A DNA stretch of 8,839 nt from Candidatus Atribacteria bacterium (GTDB taxonomy: Bacteria; Bipolaricaulota; Bipolaricaulia; UBA7950; UBA9294). The translations under genes and the position numbers were made by a program. Shown piece after piece: positions 1 to 6,093 of the stretch (position 1 is the first letter of the stretch; each line of letters begins with the position of its first letter). The notes under the pieces were generated by a model, which saw only the letters and a program-made list of their open reading frames with translations, was not told the origin of the DNA and did not search any database. The stretch covers positions 1 to 8,839 of the forward strand of contig SPBW01000086.1 in assembly GCA_004525685.1 (NCBI GenBank), read 5' to 3'.

Positions 1-114
1 CGAGTTTCGCAGCGTGAAACTCACAAGCAACGCGAAGCGTTGCCAAGGTTCCACGAATCCTTCCGGGCGTAAAGCGAGGGTAGGACGAAAGTTCTGCCCT
101 CGCTTTACGTTTGG
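1..114. repeat. Palindromic repeat unit A (three hairpins)
   Basis: Three hairpins in series. Hairpin 1 (2-22) pairs GAGTTTCGC with GTGAAACTC around AGC. Hairpin 2 (27-43) pairs GCAACGC with GCGTTGC around GAA. A leader at 44-70 includes CACGAATCCTTCCGGGCGT. Hairpin 3 (68-109) has a 13-bp perfect outer stem (CGTAAAGCGAGGG with its complement) and a 6-bp inner stem with two G-T pairs closed by a GAAA tetraloop; G-T and G-C pairs may extend it to 63-114. It may be longer to the left, outside the window. The same three-part order occurs in units B and C with different stem sequences. Confidence 0.8.
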
Positions 115-130
115 TTGGCCAGAGCCTTCC

Positions 131-257
131 CGAGTTTCGCAAAGCGAAACTCCAAGGAACTGACCGCCGTGCGGGCAGTTCCCAGGTTCAGAATCCTCCC
201 AAGCTTCTCCTTCCGGGCGTGCAAACGGGATGGGCTTCTTGCCCATCCCGTTTGTAC
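131..257. repeat. Palindromic repeat unit B (three hairpins)
   Basis: Hairpin 1 (132-152) pairs GAGTTTCGC with GCGAAACTC perfectly around AAA. Hairpin 2 (156-182) pairs GGAACTG/CCGC with GCGG/CAGTTCC, with one A-G mismatch. The leader to hairpin 3 is longer and more divergent than in A and C but ends in the same CTTCCGGGCGT. Hairpin 3 (219-257) has a 14-bp perfect stem, CAAACGGGATGGGC with its complement, around TTCTT, plus three further pairs outside. Its stem sequence is unrelated to that of unit A, so the structure rather than the sequence is conserved. Confidence 0.8.
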
Positions 258-281
258 ATCTGGGCGGTGAGTACCTTCGTA

Positions 282-396
282 GAGTTTGCGTCAGCAAGCT
301 CCAAGGAATTGCCCGATTCATGGGCAATTCCCAAGGTTCCACGAATCCTTCCGGGCGTAGAGAAAGGGTGGGGCGCTAGCCCTGCCCTTTTTCTAC
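282..396. repeat. Palindromic repeat unit C (three hairpins)
   Basis: Hairpin 1 (282-301) pairs GAGTTTGC with GCAAGCTC with one G-T pair. Hairpin 2 (305-331) pairs GGAATTGCCC with GGGCAATTCC perfectly. The 27-nt leader at 332-358 is identical to the leader of unit A at 44-70. Hairpin 3 (357-396) is an 18-bp stem with three G-T pairs and a four-base loop GCTA; its stem sequence differs from those of A and B. Immediately downstream (410-440) lie the module pieces CAAGGAACTGACC and GAGCCCGACGTT, which recur at 507-530 and 7206-7230. Confidence 0.8.
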
Positions 397-454
397 ACCT
401 GACTGGCTCCAAGGAACTGACCATCTCAGAGCCCGACGTTTCGTAACCTCCGCC

Positions 455-536
455 GACGTTCTCCGTAGGAGAACTCGAAACGAACGCGAAGCGTTCGCAA
501 AACTCACAAGCAACTGACCCATCGAGCCCAAGCTCT
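455..536 (+). repeat. Direct repeat copy 1 (two-hairpin unit, 82 nt)
   Basis: This contains a perfect 7-bp hairpin GTTCTCC/GGAGAAC at 458-474 and a perfect 7-bp hairpin CGAACGC/GCGTTCG at 481-497, followed by a tail with CAACTGACC and GAGCCC. It aligns along its whole length with 7154-7234 in the same orientation: by eye, nine substitutions and one single-base gap. The copies lie about 6.6 kb apart on either side of the minus-strand operon. The 537-560 stretch up to the glycosyltransferase stop shows nothing further. Confidence 0.85.
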
Positions 537-560
537 CCTCACGAACCCAGAGCAGACCCT

Positions 561-1730
561 CTACGTTCGCTGGAGGATTGCCTCGTAGTCACGCTGTAGC
601 CTCTTCGCAATCCGTGCTGGATCATGCCAAGCTTCGACGTAGGCTCTGCTTCGGGCGCCAGCCTCACGGAGCGAATCAAGTCCTGCGGCAAGCGATGCCT
701 CCAAGACGCTTGTGATCGTCTGAGGGGTCGCATTCAAGATCGGAATTGACGCCCGCATCTTTGGGTCTAGGAAGCCCAGATCCTCGTCGCGAAGATAACA
801 GATGACCGGCTTACCCAGTGCCATCGCCTCCACAGCCAGCCCGCCATACCAGCCACACAAGAGCTGATCGATAACCAGATCAGCCGCCTGAAGGGCTTTG
901 CGCACCTCGTCGTGAGAGCCCTCTTCTAGCAGTTGAAATCGAAAGGGAATCCCTCGACATCTGAGATCCTCCACGGCCGCGAGAACATACTTCGTCCCTT
1001 TCATCGCTTGGTTGCTGGGGACATGGACAACCAGTGGCTCTGCGTTCACTTCCACGCCCTGCGAATCAATCGGCCTCCAATCCGCAAGGTCAATATGCCC
1101 GTAGGGCAGGAACTCAGTTCTGTCGGGCAAGACATGGAGCAGATCTGGATTCAAAGCATACAGGCGGTCGGCGTATCGGTCGATCATTCTTATCCGATAC
1201 CGCTTGTGCCGATCACTCCAATCCGAGAAATACTCGGAACCGACTTCATCAGCTGGGCTGATTCTGAAGTGGGTGCGGCAATAGTCGCCCTGCCGAGCGT
1301 CACTCCCTTGGAATGTCACGACAATGCCCTTGCCAAGACGCCTAAGAATAGGCAAGTCGCGCAGCTCGATCAGACCAATACCCCAGCGTACCAGCGGTAG
1401 GGCGACGCGCCACGGAATGGACAGTCGACGTGACAGCGACGGTCGATCGAATGAGATGAGACTCGGCGTGCAACTCTGTCCGAAGTTGAAGTGAATGACA
1501 TCGAAACCGCGAAGCGCACGGGCGAAGAGCTTGATTCGCGAGAGTTCTCGTCCCGCGACACCAAGACTGCCACCCCATAGGACCTCATCGATCGGGTAGC
1601 CGAAGGGATGAGCCTCGAGAGCCACGGCCCAACTGTCGAGGCCGATCTCCCGCTCAGCGCGAGCCAAACCCTGCGGATTCGCCCCAACATTGTGGGGACA
1701 GTGCAGGATTCTCAACGCTCGGGATGTCAT
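561..1730 (-). CDS. Glycosyltransferase, GT4-like (GT-B fold), last gene of the glycan operon
   Basis: A 389-residue protein that probably transfers a sugar from a nucleotide donor to a growing glycan at the cytoplasmic face of the membrane. The N-terminal half (about 1-220) has an LRILHCPHNVGANP start typical of a GT-B acceptor domain, with IVVTFQGSDARQGDY near 136-150. The C-terminal half (about 230-389) looks like a GT4 donor domain: VVHVPSNQAMKGTKYVL near 234-250, then DQLLCGWYGGLAVEAMALG near 288-306, which carries the E-x7-E-like donor-binding region. No signal peptide is evident. The ATG overlaps the TGA of the upstream epimerase gene by 4 nt, with GAGGA a few bases before it, so translation is probably coupled. 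Its donor domain resembles that of the 2611-3906 glycosyltransferase closely enough to suggest paralogy. Donor, acceptor and linkage cannot be read. The fold is fairly sure; the family number is a judgement. Confidence 0.9.
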   Translation of the reverse strand: MTSRALRILHCPHNVGANPQGLARAEREIGLDSWAVALEAHPFGYPIDEVLWGGSLGVAGRELSRIKLFARALRGFDVIHFNFGQSCTPSLISFDRPSLSRRLSIPWRVALPLVRWGIGLIELRDLPILRRLGKGIVVTFQGSDARQGDYCRTHFRISPADEVGSEYFSDWSDRHKRYRIRMIDRYADRLYALNPDLLHVLPDRTEFLPYGHIDLADWRPIDSQGVEVNAEPLVVHVPSNQAMKGTKYVLAAVEDLRCRGIPFRFQLLEEGSHDEVRKALQAADLVIDQLLCGWYGGLAVEAMALGKPVICYLRDEDLGFLDPKMRASIPILNATPQTITSVLEASLAAGLDSLREAGARSRAYVEAWHDPARIAKRLQRDYEAILQRT

Positions 1731-2614
1731 CCGATCCTCTTCGCTTCGCTAGCGGACACCAATCGTTGAAGACCGGTCCGAAGATCCACCTGCGGTGTAA
1801 TCCCCAAAACTTGTTTCATCTTCGTGTTATCACCCAGCAAGGCGTGAGAGCCCTTCCCCCCCGTGTGCCTCAAACGTAGGCGCTGGTTAACTGCACCGGC
1901 AAGAAGCCGAGCCATCTCGTCAATCGTCACGTCTTCATCTCCTGCGATGTTAAACGTAGCGGAGAGCCCAAGTTCGAAGGCTGGCTCAAAGGCCCGAACC
2001 GCATCCTCGACGTAGATCGGATTCAACCTGAGCCCCGGACTCCCATCAATCACGACTTCCTGGTTCGATCGGATACGTTCAAGTATTCCTGGCACGAGCC
2101 TGTCCTTCTGGCCCGGCCCATAGACACAGAAGAAACGAAGCACGACGACTCGGAGAACCTCCTCGTAGCCATGTGCCAGGAGTTCGGCGATGTACTTGGT
2201 CCGATCGTAGAACCCATCAGGCGCTTCCAGCGGCGCAGCTTCAGTTACATGCATGTCACTACGTGGATAGACGCCGCCTGTGGATGCAAGGATGAACGTC
2301 TTCGCCCCGCAGAGGCGCGCATAGTCCAGCATCCTAGCAGTGGACTGAATATTGACGGCGACGATGTCCTGCGCAAACTCCGGGAAGCTTCGATAGTGCG
2401 ACGACTGGGCAAGGTGGATAACAACATCAACCTGCGTCGGGAGTTGGCTCTTGTCCAATGGGGACGTGAGGTCATGGACGAGGATTCGCGCCCCCTCCGG
2501 GAGACCGACGACGCCTTGATGACGAACCAGCGCGAAGACCTCATGACGATCGACAAGTCTGGCAGTCAAGTGCCTGCCAATGAAACCGCCTGCCCCCGTA
2601 ATCAGGATTCTCAC
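1727..2614 (-). CDS. NAD-dependent epimerase/dehydratase (extended SDR family)
   Basis: A 295-residue extended short-chain dehydrogenase/reductase that probably epimerises or dehydrates a nucleotide sugar in the cytosol. MRILITGAGGFIGRHL at the N-terminus is the Rossmann nucleotide-binding loop (GxxGxxG at 7-13). The catalytic set is visible as Ser111-Thr112 (LASTGGVY) and Tyr136-x3-Lys140 (YDRTK). RFFCVYGPGQKDRLVP near 160-175 and LNPIYVEDAVRA near 198-208 are typical of sugar-nucleotide SDRs. Length is normal or slightly short for the family. The start is GTG at 2614-2612, supported by GGAGG six bases upstream and by a 4-nt GTGA overlap with the stop of the upstream glycosyltransferase. It lies between two related glycosyltransferases, which suggests it supplies or modifies a donor for one of them. 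Family is secure; substrate is unknown. Confidence 0.93.
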   Translation of the reverse strand: MRILITGAGGFIGRHLTARLVDRHEVFALVRHQGVVGLPEGARILVHDLTSPLDKSQLPTQVDVVIHLAQSSHYRSFPEFAQDIVAVNIQSTARMLDYARLCGAKTFILASTGGVYPRSDMHVTEAAPLEAPDGFYDRTKYIAELLAHGYEEVLRVVVLRFFCVYGPGQKDRLVPGILERIRSNQEVVIDGSPGLRLNPIYVEDAVRAFEPAFELGLSATFNIAGDEDVTIDEMARLLAGAVNQRLRLRHTGGKGSHALLGDNTKMKQVLGITPQVDLRTGLQRLVSASEAKRIG

Positions 2615-3906
2615 GTCGCGCCTCCGCCATGTCTCAATGGATGGATACCCATTGATCGGTTGATCCGATCGAGGGTTTCTCCGACAGCCTCTAGCGAGTG
2701 GTGTGCGAGAACAAACTGCCGAGAGCGCCGACCGATATCGGGCAGCAATTCACGGTCCGTTGCCAGTCTTCGAATCACGTCTTTCACGTCCCGCGTCGTA
2801 CAGCGGACAAGCGGCAACTCGCCCGGCGTCAGAAGACCTGCGTCGATATACAAATTCTCCAAGTCATCCCGAATGTGACACAGCACAGGGATCTCTAGAG
2901 ACATGGCTTCGATGGCGAACATCGCATACCACCCAATGATCAATTGGTCAGCGACCACATCGACGTCTTGCATGACATGGCGAATCTCATCGTTGTGCAC
3001 GCCCTCAAGGACAACGAGCTCGACGTCGACGCCTTCGTCTCTCAGCTCATTGACTGCGCGAACGAAGAATCCCGATCCCTTGATCGTGCGATGATTGGGA
3101 GCATGGAGTATTCGAAGCGTTTCATTCACTGAAGTGGACGACGAAGTGTCGGGTTTCCACTGCTGTGTGTCAATTGAGAAATGTCCCAGAGTCAGCGTGT
3201 CCCAATGGTGCATGTAATCGACCCAGTCGCAGCCTGAGATGACGTGATCGGCGTGTCGCGTCCATCGATCGATCCGGGTCGCAATATCGGGTCGCCGAAG
3301 GCAATGAAGCGGGTAGTCACAAGACATCGCATGCTTGAAGCTAAGGGTGGGGCAACGTGACATATCATGCACGTCGCCGCCATACGGCATGACAACAACC
3401 TTCACCCGTGCCACGCGCAGCAAGAAGGGCTCACACCGCGCAACGATCCCGCCCAAGTGCCCGAGCTCTCCTCCATGGAAATAGATGTACAGGCACCGAT
3501 AGCGAGTCAGTTGCAGGGTCGCGAGGTAGGCGCAGCCAAGGTAGAAGCGCAGGGTATTCCCCAGGGGAATCCGACCCCACCATCCCTTGTTCGCCCACTC
3601 GTCGACGCGCAAATCGAACTCATCTGTGATGAAGAAGACCGTATTGACGAACGTCTCTGCGGTGTATCCCAACCGCTCAAGCGCCCGTTTATGATAGACA
3701 TTGTTGATCAAGGGCTCGGGTCCCAAGCCCACATCGATTCTCTTCTTCCGATACCGGCCGACGAGCGCAATCGTGAAGAAGACGGCCAGCACCGACACGC
3801 GCACGCACCCGCGGCACAGCCGGATCGCGAGCCTCAGGCATTTGCGGATCACTTGATGCACGGGACGTGGCATGCGGATCCAGAAGGACCGCTGAATTTC
3901 ATCCAT
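2611..3906 (-). CDS. Glycosyltransferase, GT4-like, with N-terminal hydrophobic segment
   Basis: A 431-residue probable glycosyltransferase. A basic N-terminus (1-32) precedes a hydrophobic stretch at about 35-50 (SVLAVFFTIALVG), which may anchor the protein to the inner membrane; the flanking Arg/Lys-rich sequence suggests the bulk is cytoplasmic. The acceptor half contains YIYFHGGELGHLGGI (140-154) and VVMPYGGDVHD (171-181), which resemble glycine-rich GT-B loops. The donor half has LRILHAPNHRTIKGSGFF (264-281) and DQLIIGWYAMFAIEAMSLE (320-338), the latter with an E-x7-E-like pattern. This half aligns by eye with the same part of the 561-1730 protein, including a shared xDQLxxGWY motif. The ATG at 3906 is supported by AGGTGG five bases upstream. 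An 11-nt gap separates it from the small ORF upstream, and its stop overlaps the next gene by 4 nt. Donor and acceptor are unknown. Confidence 0.88.
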   Translation of the reverse strand: MDEIQRSFWIRMPRPVHQVIRKCLRLAIRLCRGCVRVSVLAVFFTIALVGRYRKKRIDVGLGPEPLINNVYHKRALERLGYTAETFVNTVFFITDEFDLRVDEWANKGWWGRIPLGNTLRFYLGCAYLATLQLTRYRCLYIYFHGGELGHLGGIVARCEPFLLRVARVKVVVMPYGGDVHDMSRCPTLSFKHAMSCDYPLHCLRRPDIATRIDRWTRHADHVISGCDWVDYMHHWDTLTLGHFSIDTQQWKPDTSSSTSVNETLRILHAPNHRTIKGSGFFVRAVNELRDEGVDVELVVLEGVHNDEIRHVMQDVDVVADQLIIGWYAMFAIEAMSLEIPVLCHIRDDLENLYIDAGLLTPGELPLVRCTTRDVKDVIRRLATDRELLPDIGRRSRQFVLAHHSLEAVGETLDRINRSMGIHPLRHGGGAT

Positions 3907-3917
3907 TCAAACCACCT

Positions 3918-4067
3918 CTAGCCTTCCATCCTTCGAGTCCGTCTGTTGAGCATAGGTGCATCCCACAGTTGCGACACACGCAACGATGGCCACCATCCGA
4001 GGTGCCGCAACAGGTTCTTCTTCAACCACGGAACCTTCTTGAAGTCACGCACCTCCAGGCGTGTCAT
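3918..4067 (-). CDS. Small basic Trp-rich ORF (49 aa), translationally coupled to the amidotransferase gene
   Basis: I do not recognise this 49-residue product. Its ATG (4067-4065) overlaps the TGA of the asparagine-synthase-like gene in an ATGA arrangement, preceded by GAGGA. Its TAG at 3920-3918 lies 11 nt before the next glycosyltransferase start, so it fills exactly the space between two operon genes. The protein has four tryptophans (14, 25, 26, 35), eight arginines and four lysines against four acidic residues, for a net charge near +8. VPWLKKNLLRHLGWW (12-26) could form a short amphipathic helix. There is no signal peptide and no clear membrane span. It may be a genuine small partner protein, a short leader that keeps ribosomes moving to the next start, or the remnant of a deleted gene. 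The spacing favours real translation; function is unknown. Confidence 0.5.
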   Translation of the reverse strand: MTRLEVRDFKKVPWLKKNLLRHLGWWPSLRVSQLWDAPMLNRRTRRMEG

Positions 4068-5965
4068 CCGATCCTCGTGGGCTTCGGCTCGCCATGGATA
4101 TGGAGTCGCAGCCACCACTCGAAGCTGAGGAAAGACCAAATCAGAAGACGGCGATTGACTCGAGCCGACCGATGTTCATCCAACACTCTCGCAACAAACG
4201 AAGGATCGAGGAACTCGTAGATGCGAGCACCTGGGTCGCGAAGGAGGTCGTTGACATAGTCGATGCTCTCCCCACGAAACCAACTCGCATCCGGGGCACT
4301 GAACCCTTGCTTCATTTGCTGCACAGTCGTCCTTGGGATGATGCGACGCATCGCCTCGCGCAGGACTGCTTTGCCACTGTCATTGGAGAGCTCCGACCGT
4401 TGGCGCTTTCCTGGATCGTTCTCATCAACCCTCGCGCCCGCATTCAGTCCGCGTATCTTGTATTCCGCAGGAATCTGCAAAGAGAAGTCGACCAGATCAT
4501 TGTCCAGGAACGGCATTCTCGTTTCCAAGGAGTGGGCCATTCCCACTCGGTCTCCGACCAGAAGCAGACCGTGCAAGAAGGTCTTCAGCTCAAAGTAGAA
4601 GGACGCGTTCATGTGGTCTTCAGATGTGTCGAGCGAATGGTTCCAACCCTCATATACGCCGCAGAACGCGTCGTACGCCGACTCTTCGTGCACCGCCTCA
4701 TAGGTGGCGGCATTGAACAGTTGTCGCCGTTCCGCGTCTGGAACAAGCCGCTGCCAGTAGCGGTAGTAGCTCTCCAAGAATCCTTCGCGCCCCCGACAGT
4801 GCTGGAAGGTCGCATACCTCCAGGGATACCCACCAAACAACTCATCGCCGCCAGAGCCGCATAGGGCTACCTTGACGAACTTGCTGGCCAAACGAGCAAT
4901 GTAGTAGTTGGGATACGACTGTCCCACCCGAAGGTCATCGAGATGCCAAATCAGCTCAGGCATCACTGCCTCCATGTCGCCCGCGTGCAGAACGATCTCG
5001 TGATGCTCACTCTGGTAGAGGTTCGCGAGAACCTCCGACTTCTGACGTTCATCAAACGCCAACTCCATGCCCGAGGCCGACGTGAGATCGAACCCGCAGG
5101 TGAATGTTTGCAGGTGGTCGAGCCGACGCGCAGCGACGGCAAGAATCGATCCAGAATCCATCCCGCCGCTCAGATAGAAGCCCAGCGGAGCATCGCTTAC
5201 GAGCCGACGCGATACAGCCTGCTCGAACAGCTCGCACACTCGGCCAGCGGCTTCCTCAAACGAGCAATCAAGCGGACGCTTCGGGAAGCGGAAATCCCAA
5301 TACTGATGCTGGTGTACGTCAGACGTCCCTTCTTCCCAAGAGAGCGAGCATCCCGCAGGCAACAGGTGGATTCCTTCGAACAGAGTGCGATCCGTCAGGA
5401 TGTTCTGGAAGGTGAAGTACTCGTTGAGCGCCGCGAGACTGACTGAGGCCGATACCTGTGGATGGGCAAGGATCGCTTTGATCTCCGATCCGAAGACCAA
5501 CAACCCGTCGCTGTGCGAGTAGTAGAGGGGGCGTGCGCCGTACCGATCTCGAGCGAGAAGCATCCGCCGCCGTTCTGCGTCCCAGATAGCCAACGCGAAG
5601 ACTCCATTGAAGCGAGTAACGCAACTGTCGCCCCATTCCTCGTAGCCGTGAATCACAACCTCGGAGTCGCATCTTGACGTAAACTGGTGTCCCCTGACTT
5701 CGAGTGCTTCTCGCAGCTCAATGAAGTTGTAGATCACACCATTGCAGACTCCGACCACGTTCCCGTCTTCGCTATGCATCGGCTGCTGTCCCGCATGGCT
5801 TAGGTCAATCACGGCAAGACGCCGATGCCCCATTCCGACGTTCCCGTCGATGTAGAATCCTTCGCCATCCGGTCCACGGTGCTCGATCGGAGAGAGCAGG
5901 CTTTTGACGAGACCCTCATCAATACTCTGTCCGTCAAATCGGACAACGCCCGCGAATCCGCACAT
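4064..5965 (-). CDS. asnB: Asparagine synthase-like glutamine amidotransferase (class II)
   Basis: A 633-residue protein of the asparagine synthetase B family, which moves ammonia from glutamine to an ATP-activated carboxylate. The N-terminal class II glutaminase domain (about 1-200) starts with MCGFAG, so Cys2 is the predicted nucleophile. HRGPDG (29-34), GHRRLAVID (46-54) and CDSEVV (99-104) follow. The expected NGEIYN loop reads CNGVIYN (74-80), with Val replacing the usual Glu. The synthetase domain (about 235-620) has the PP-loop SGGMDS (266-271), GSGGDELFGGY (370-380) and ETRMPFLDNDLVDF (481-494). Length is within the family range, with a longer loop near 505-530. The ATG at 5965 follows GAGG nine bases upstream. 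In a sugar operon the acceptor may be a sugar acid rather than aspartate. That role is inference; true asparagine synthesis remains possible. Confidence 0.92.
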   Translation of the reverse strand: MCGFAGVVRFDGQSIDEGLVKSLLSPIEHRGPDGEGFYIDGNVGMGHRRLAVIDLSHAGQQPMHSEDGNVVGVCNGVIYNFIELREALEVRGHQFTSRCDSEVVIHGYEEWGDSCVTRFNGVFALAIWDAERRRMLLARDRYGARPLYYSHSDGLLVFGSEIKAILAHPQVSASVSLAALNEYFTFQNILTDRTLFEGIHLLPAGCSLSWEEGTSDVHQHQYWDFRFPKRPLDCSFEEAAGRVCELFEQAVSRRLVSDAPLGFYLSGGMDSGSILAVAARRLDHLQTFTCGFDLTSASGMELAFDERQKSEVLANLYQSEHHEIVLHAGDMEAVMPELIWHLDDLRVGQSYPNYYIARLASKFVKVALCGSGGDELFGGYPWRYATFQHCRGREGFLESYYRYWQRLVPDAERRQLFNAATYEAVHEESAYDAFCGVYEGWNHSLDTSEDHMNASFYFELKTFLHGLLLVGDRVGMAHSLETRMPFLDNDLVDFSLQIPAEYKIRGLNAGARVDENDPGKRQRSELSNDSGKAVLREAMRRIIPRTTVQQMKQGFSAPDASWFRGESIDYVNDLLRDPGARIYEFLDPSFVARVLDEHRSARVNRRLLIWSFLSFEWWLRLHIHGEPKPTRIG

Positions 5966-6039
5966 AGACTTCTACCTCAACCTTCTCCCATGGAGCTTAA
6001 CCTTACGCATATCTGCGTCTGGCTAGCAGTTCACTTCCT

Positions 6040-6093
6040 AGTCCTGCCTGCAGAACTCGAGGCGAGCGCGAACCTCTTAGGTTTGCGTTCGCC
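6040..6093. repeat. Two-hairpin repeat copy spanning the epimerase stop codon
   Basis: Hairpin 1 (6040-6057) pairs AGTCCTGC with GCAGAACT, with one wobble. Hairpin 2 (6061-6093) is a 14-bp stem, GGCGAGCGCGAACC with GGTTTGCGTTCGCC, with two G-T pairs. Its 5-base loop (6075-6079) contains the TAA stop of the minus-strand epimerase gene. The order and the AGAACTCGA junction match the module at 7227-7268. No T-tract follows on the minus strand, so it is not a standard intrinsic terminator. The rest of the 5966-6076 spacer holds only the amidotransferase ribosome site. Confidence 0.7.

Noticed and set aside
357..396. Intrinsic terminator for the minus-strand operon
   Set aside because: The stem is strong, but no T-run follows it on the minus strand (the sequence goes on GCCCGGAAGG), and the same holds for the other long hairpins. 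A termination effect by another route is not excluded.
111..446. Open frame of 111 codons in the left gene-free region, with another of 78 codons on the opposite strand (188-424)
   Set aside because: Both run through the hairpin arrays of units B and C, begin without a ribosome site and show no protein-like motif; the opposite frames exist because the repeats are palindromic.
1..540. CRISPR array
   Set aside because: The repeated parts are unequal in length, internally palindromic and not separated by uniform spacers, and there are no cas genes.
1..540. Integron attC sites or an insertion sequence
   Set aside because: I see no GTTRRRY/RYYYAAC core-site pairs, integrase, transposase or terminal inverted repeats around a coding region.
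2171..2878. Plus-strand frame of 235 codons, and similar plus-strand frames at 3367-3921 and 4061-4864
   Set aside because: They lie antisense to the well-supported epimerase, glycosyltransferase and amidotransferase genes and have low-complexity, Arg/Ser-rich translations with no family signature.
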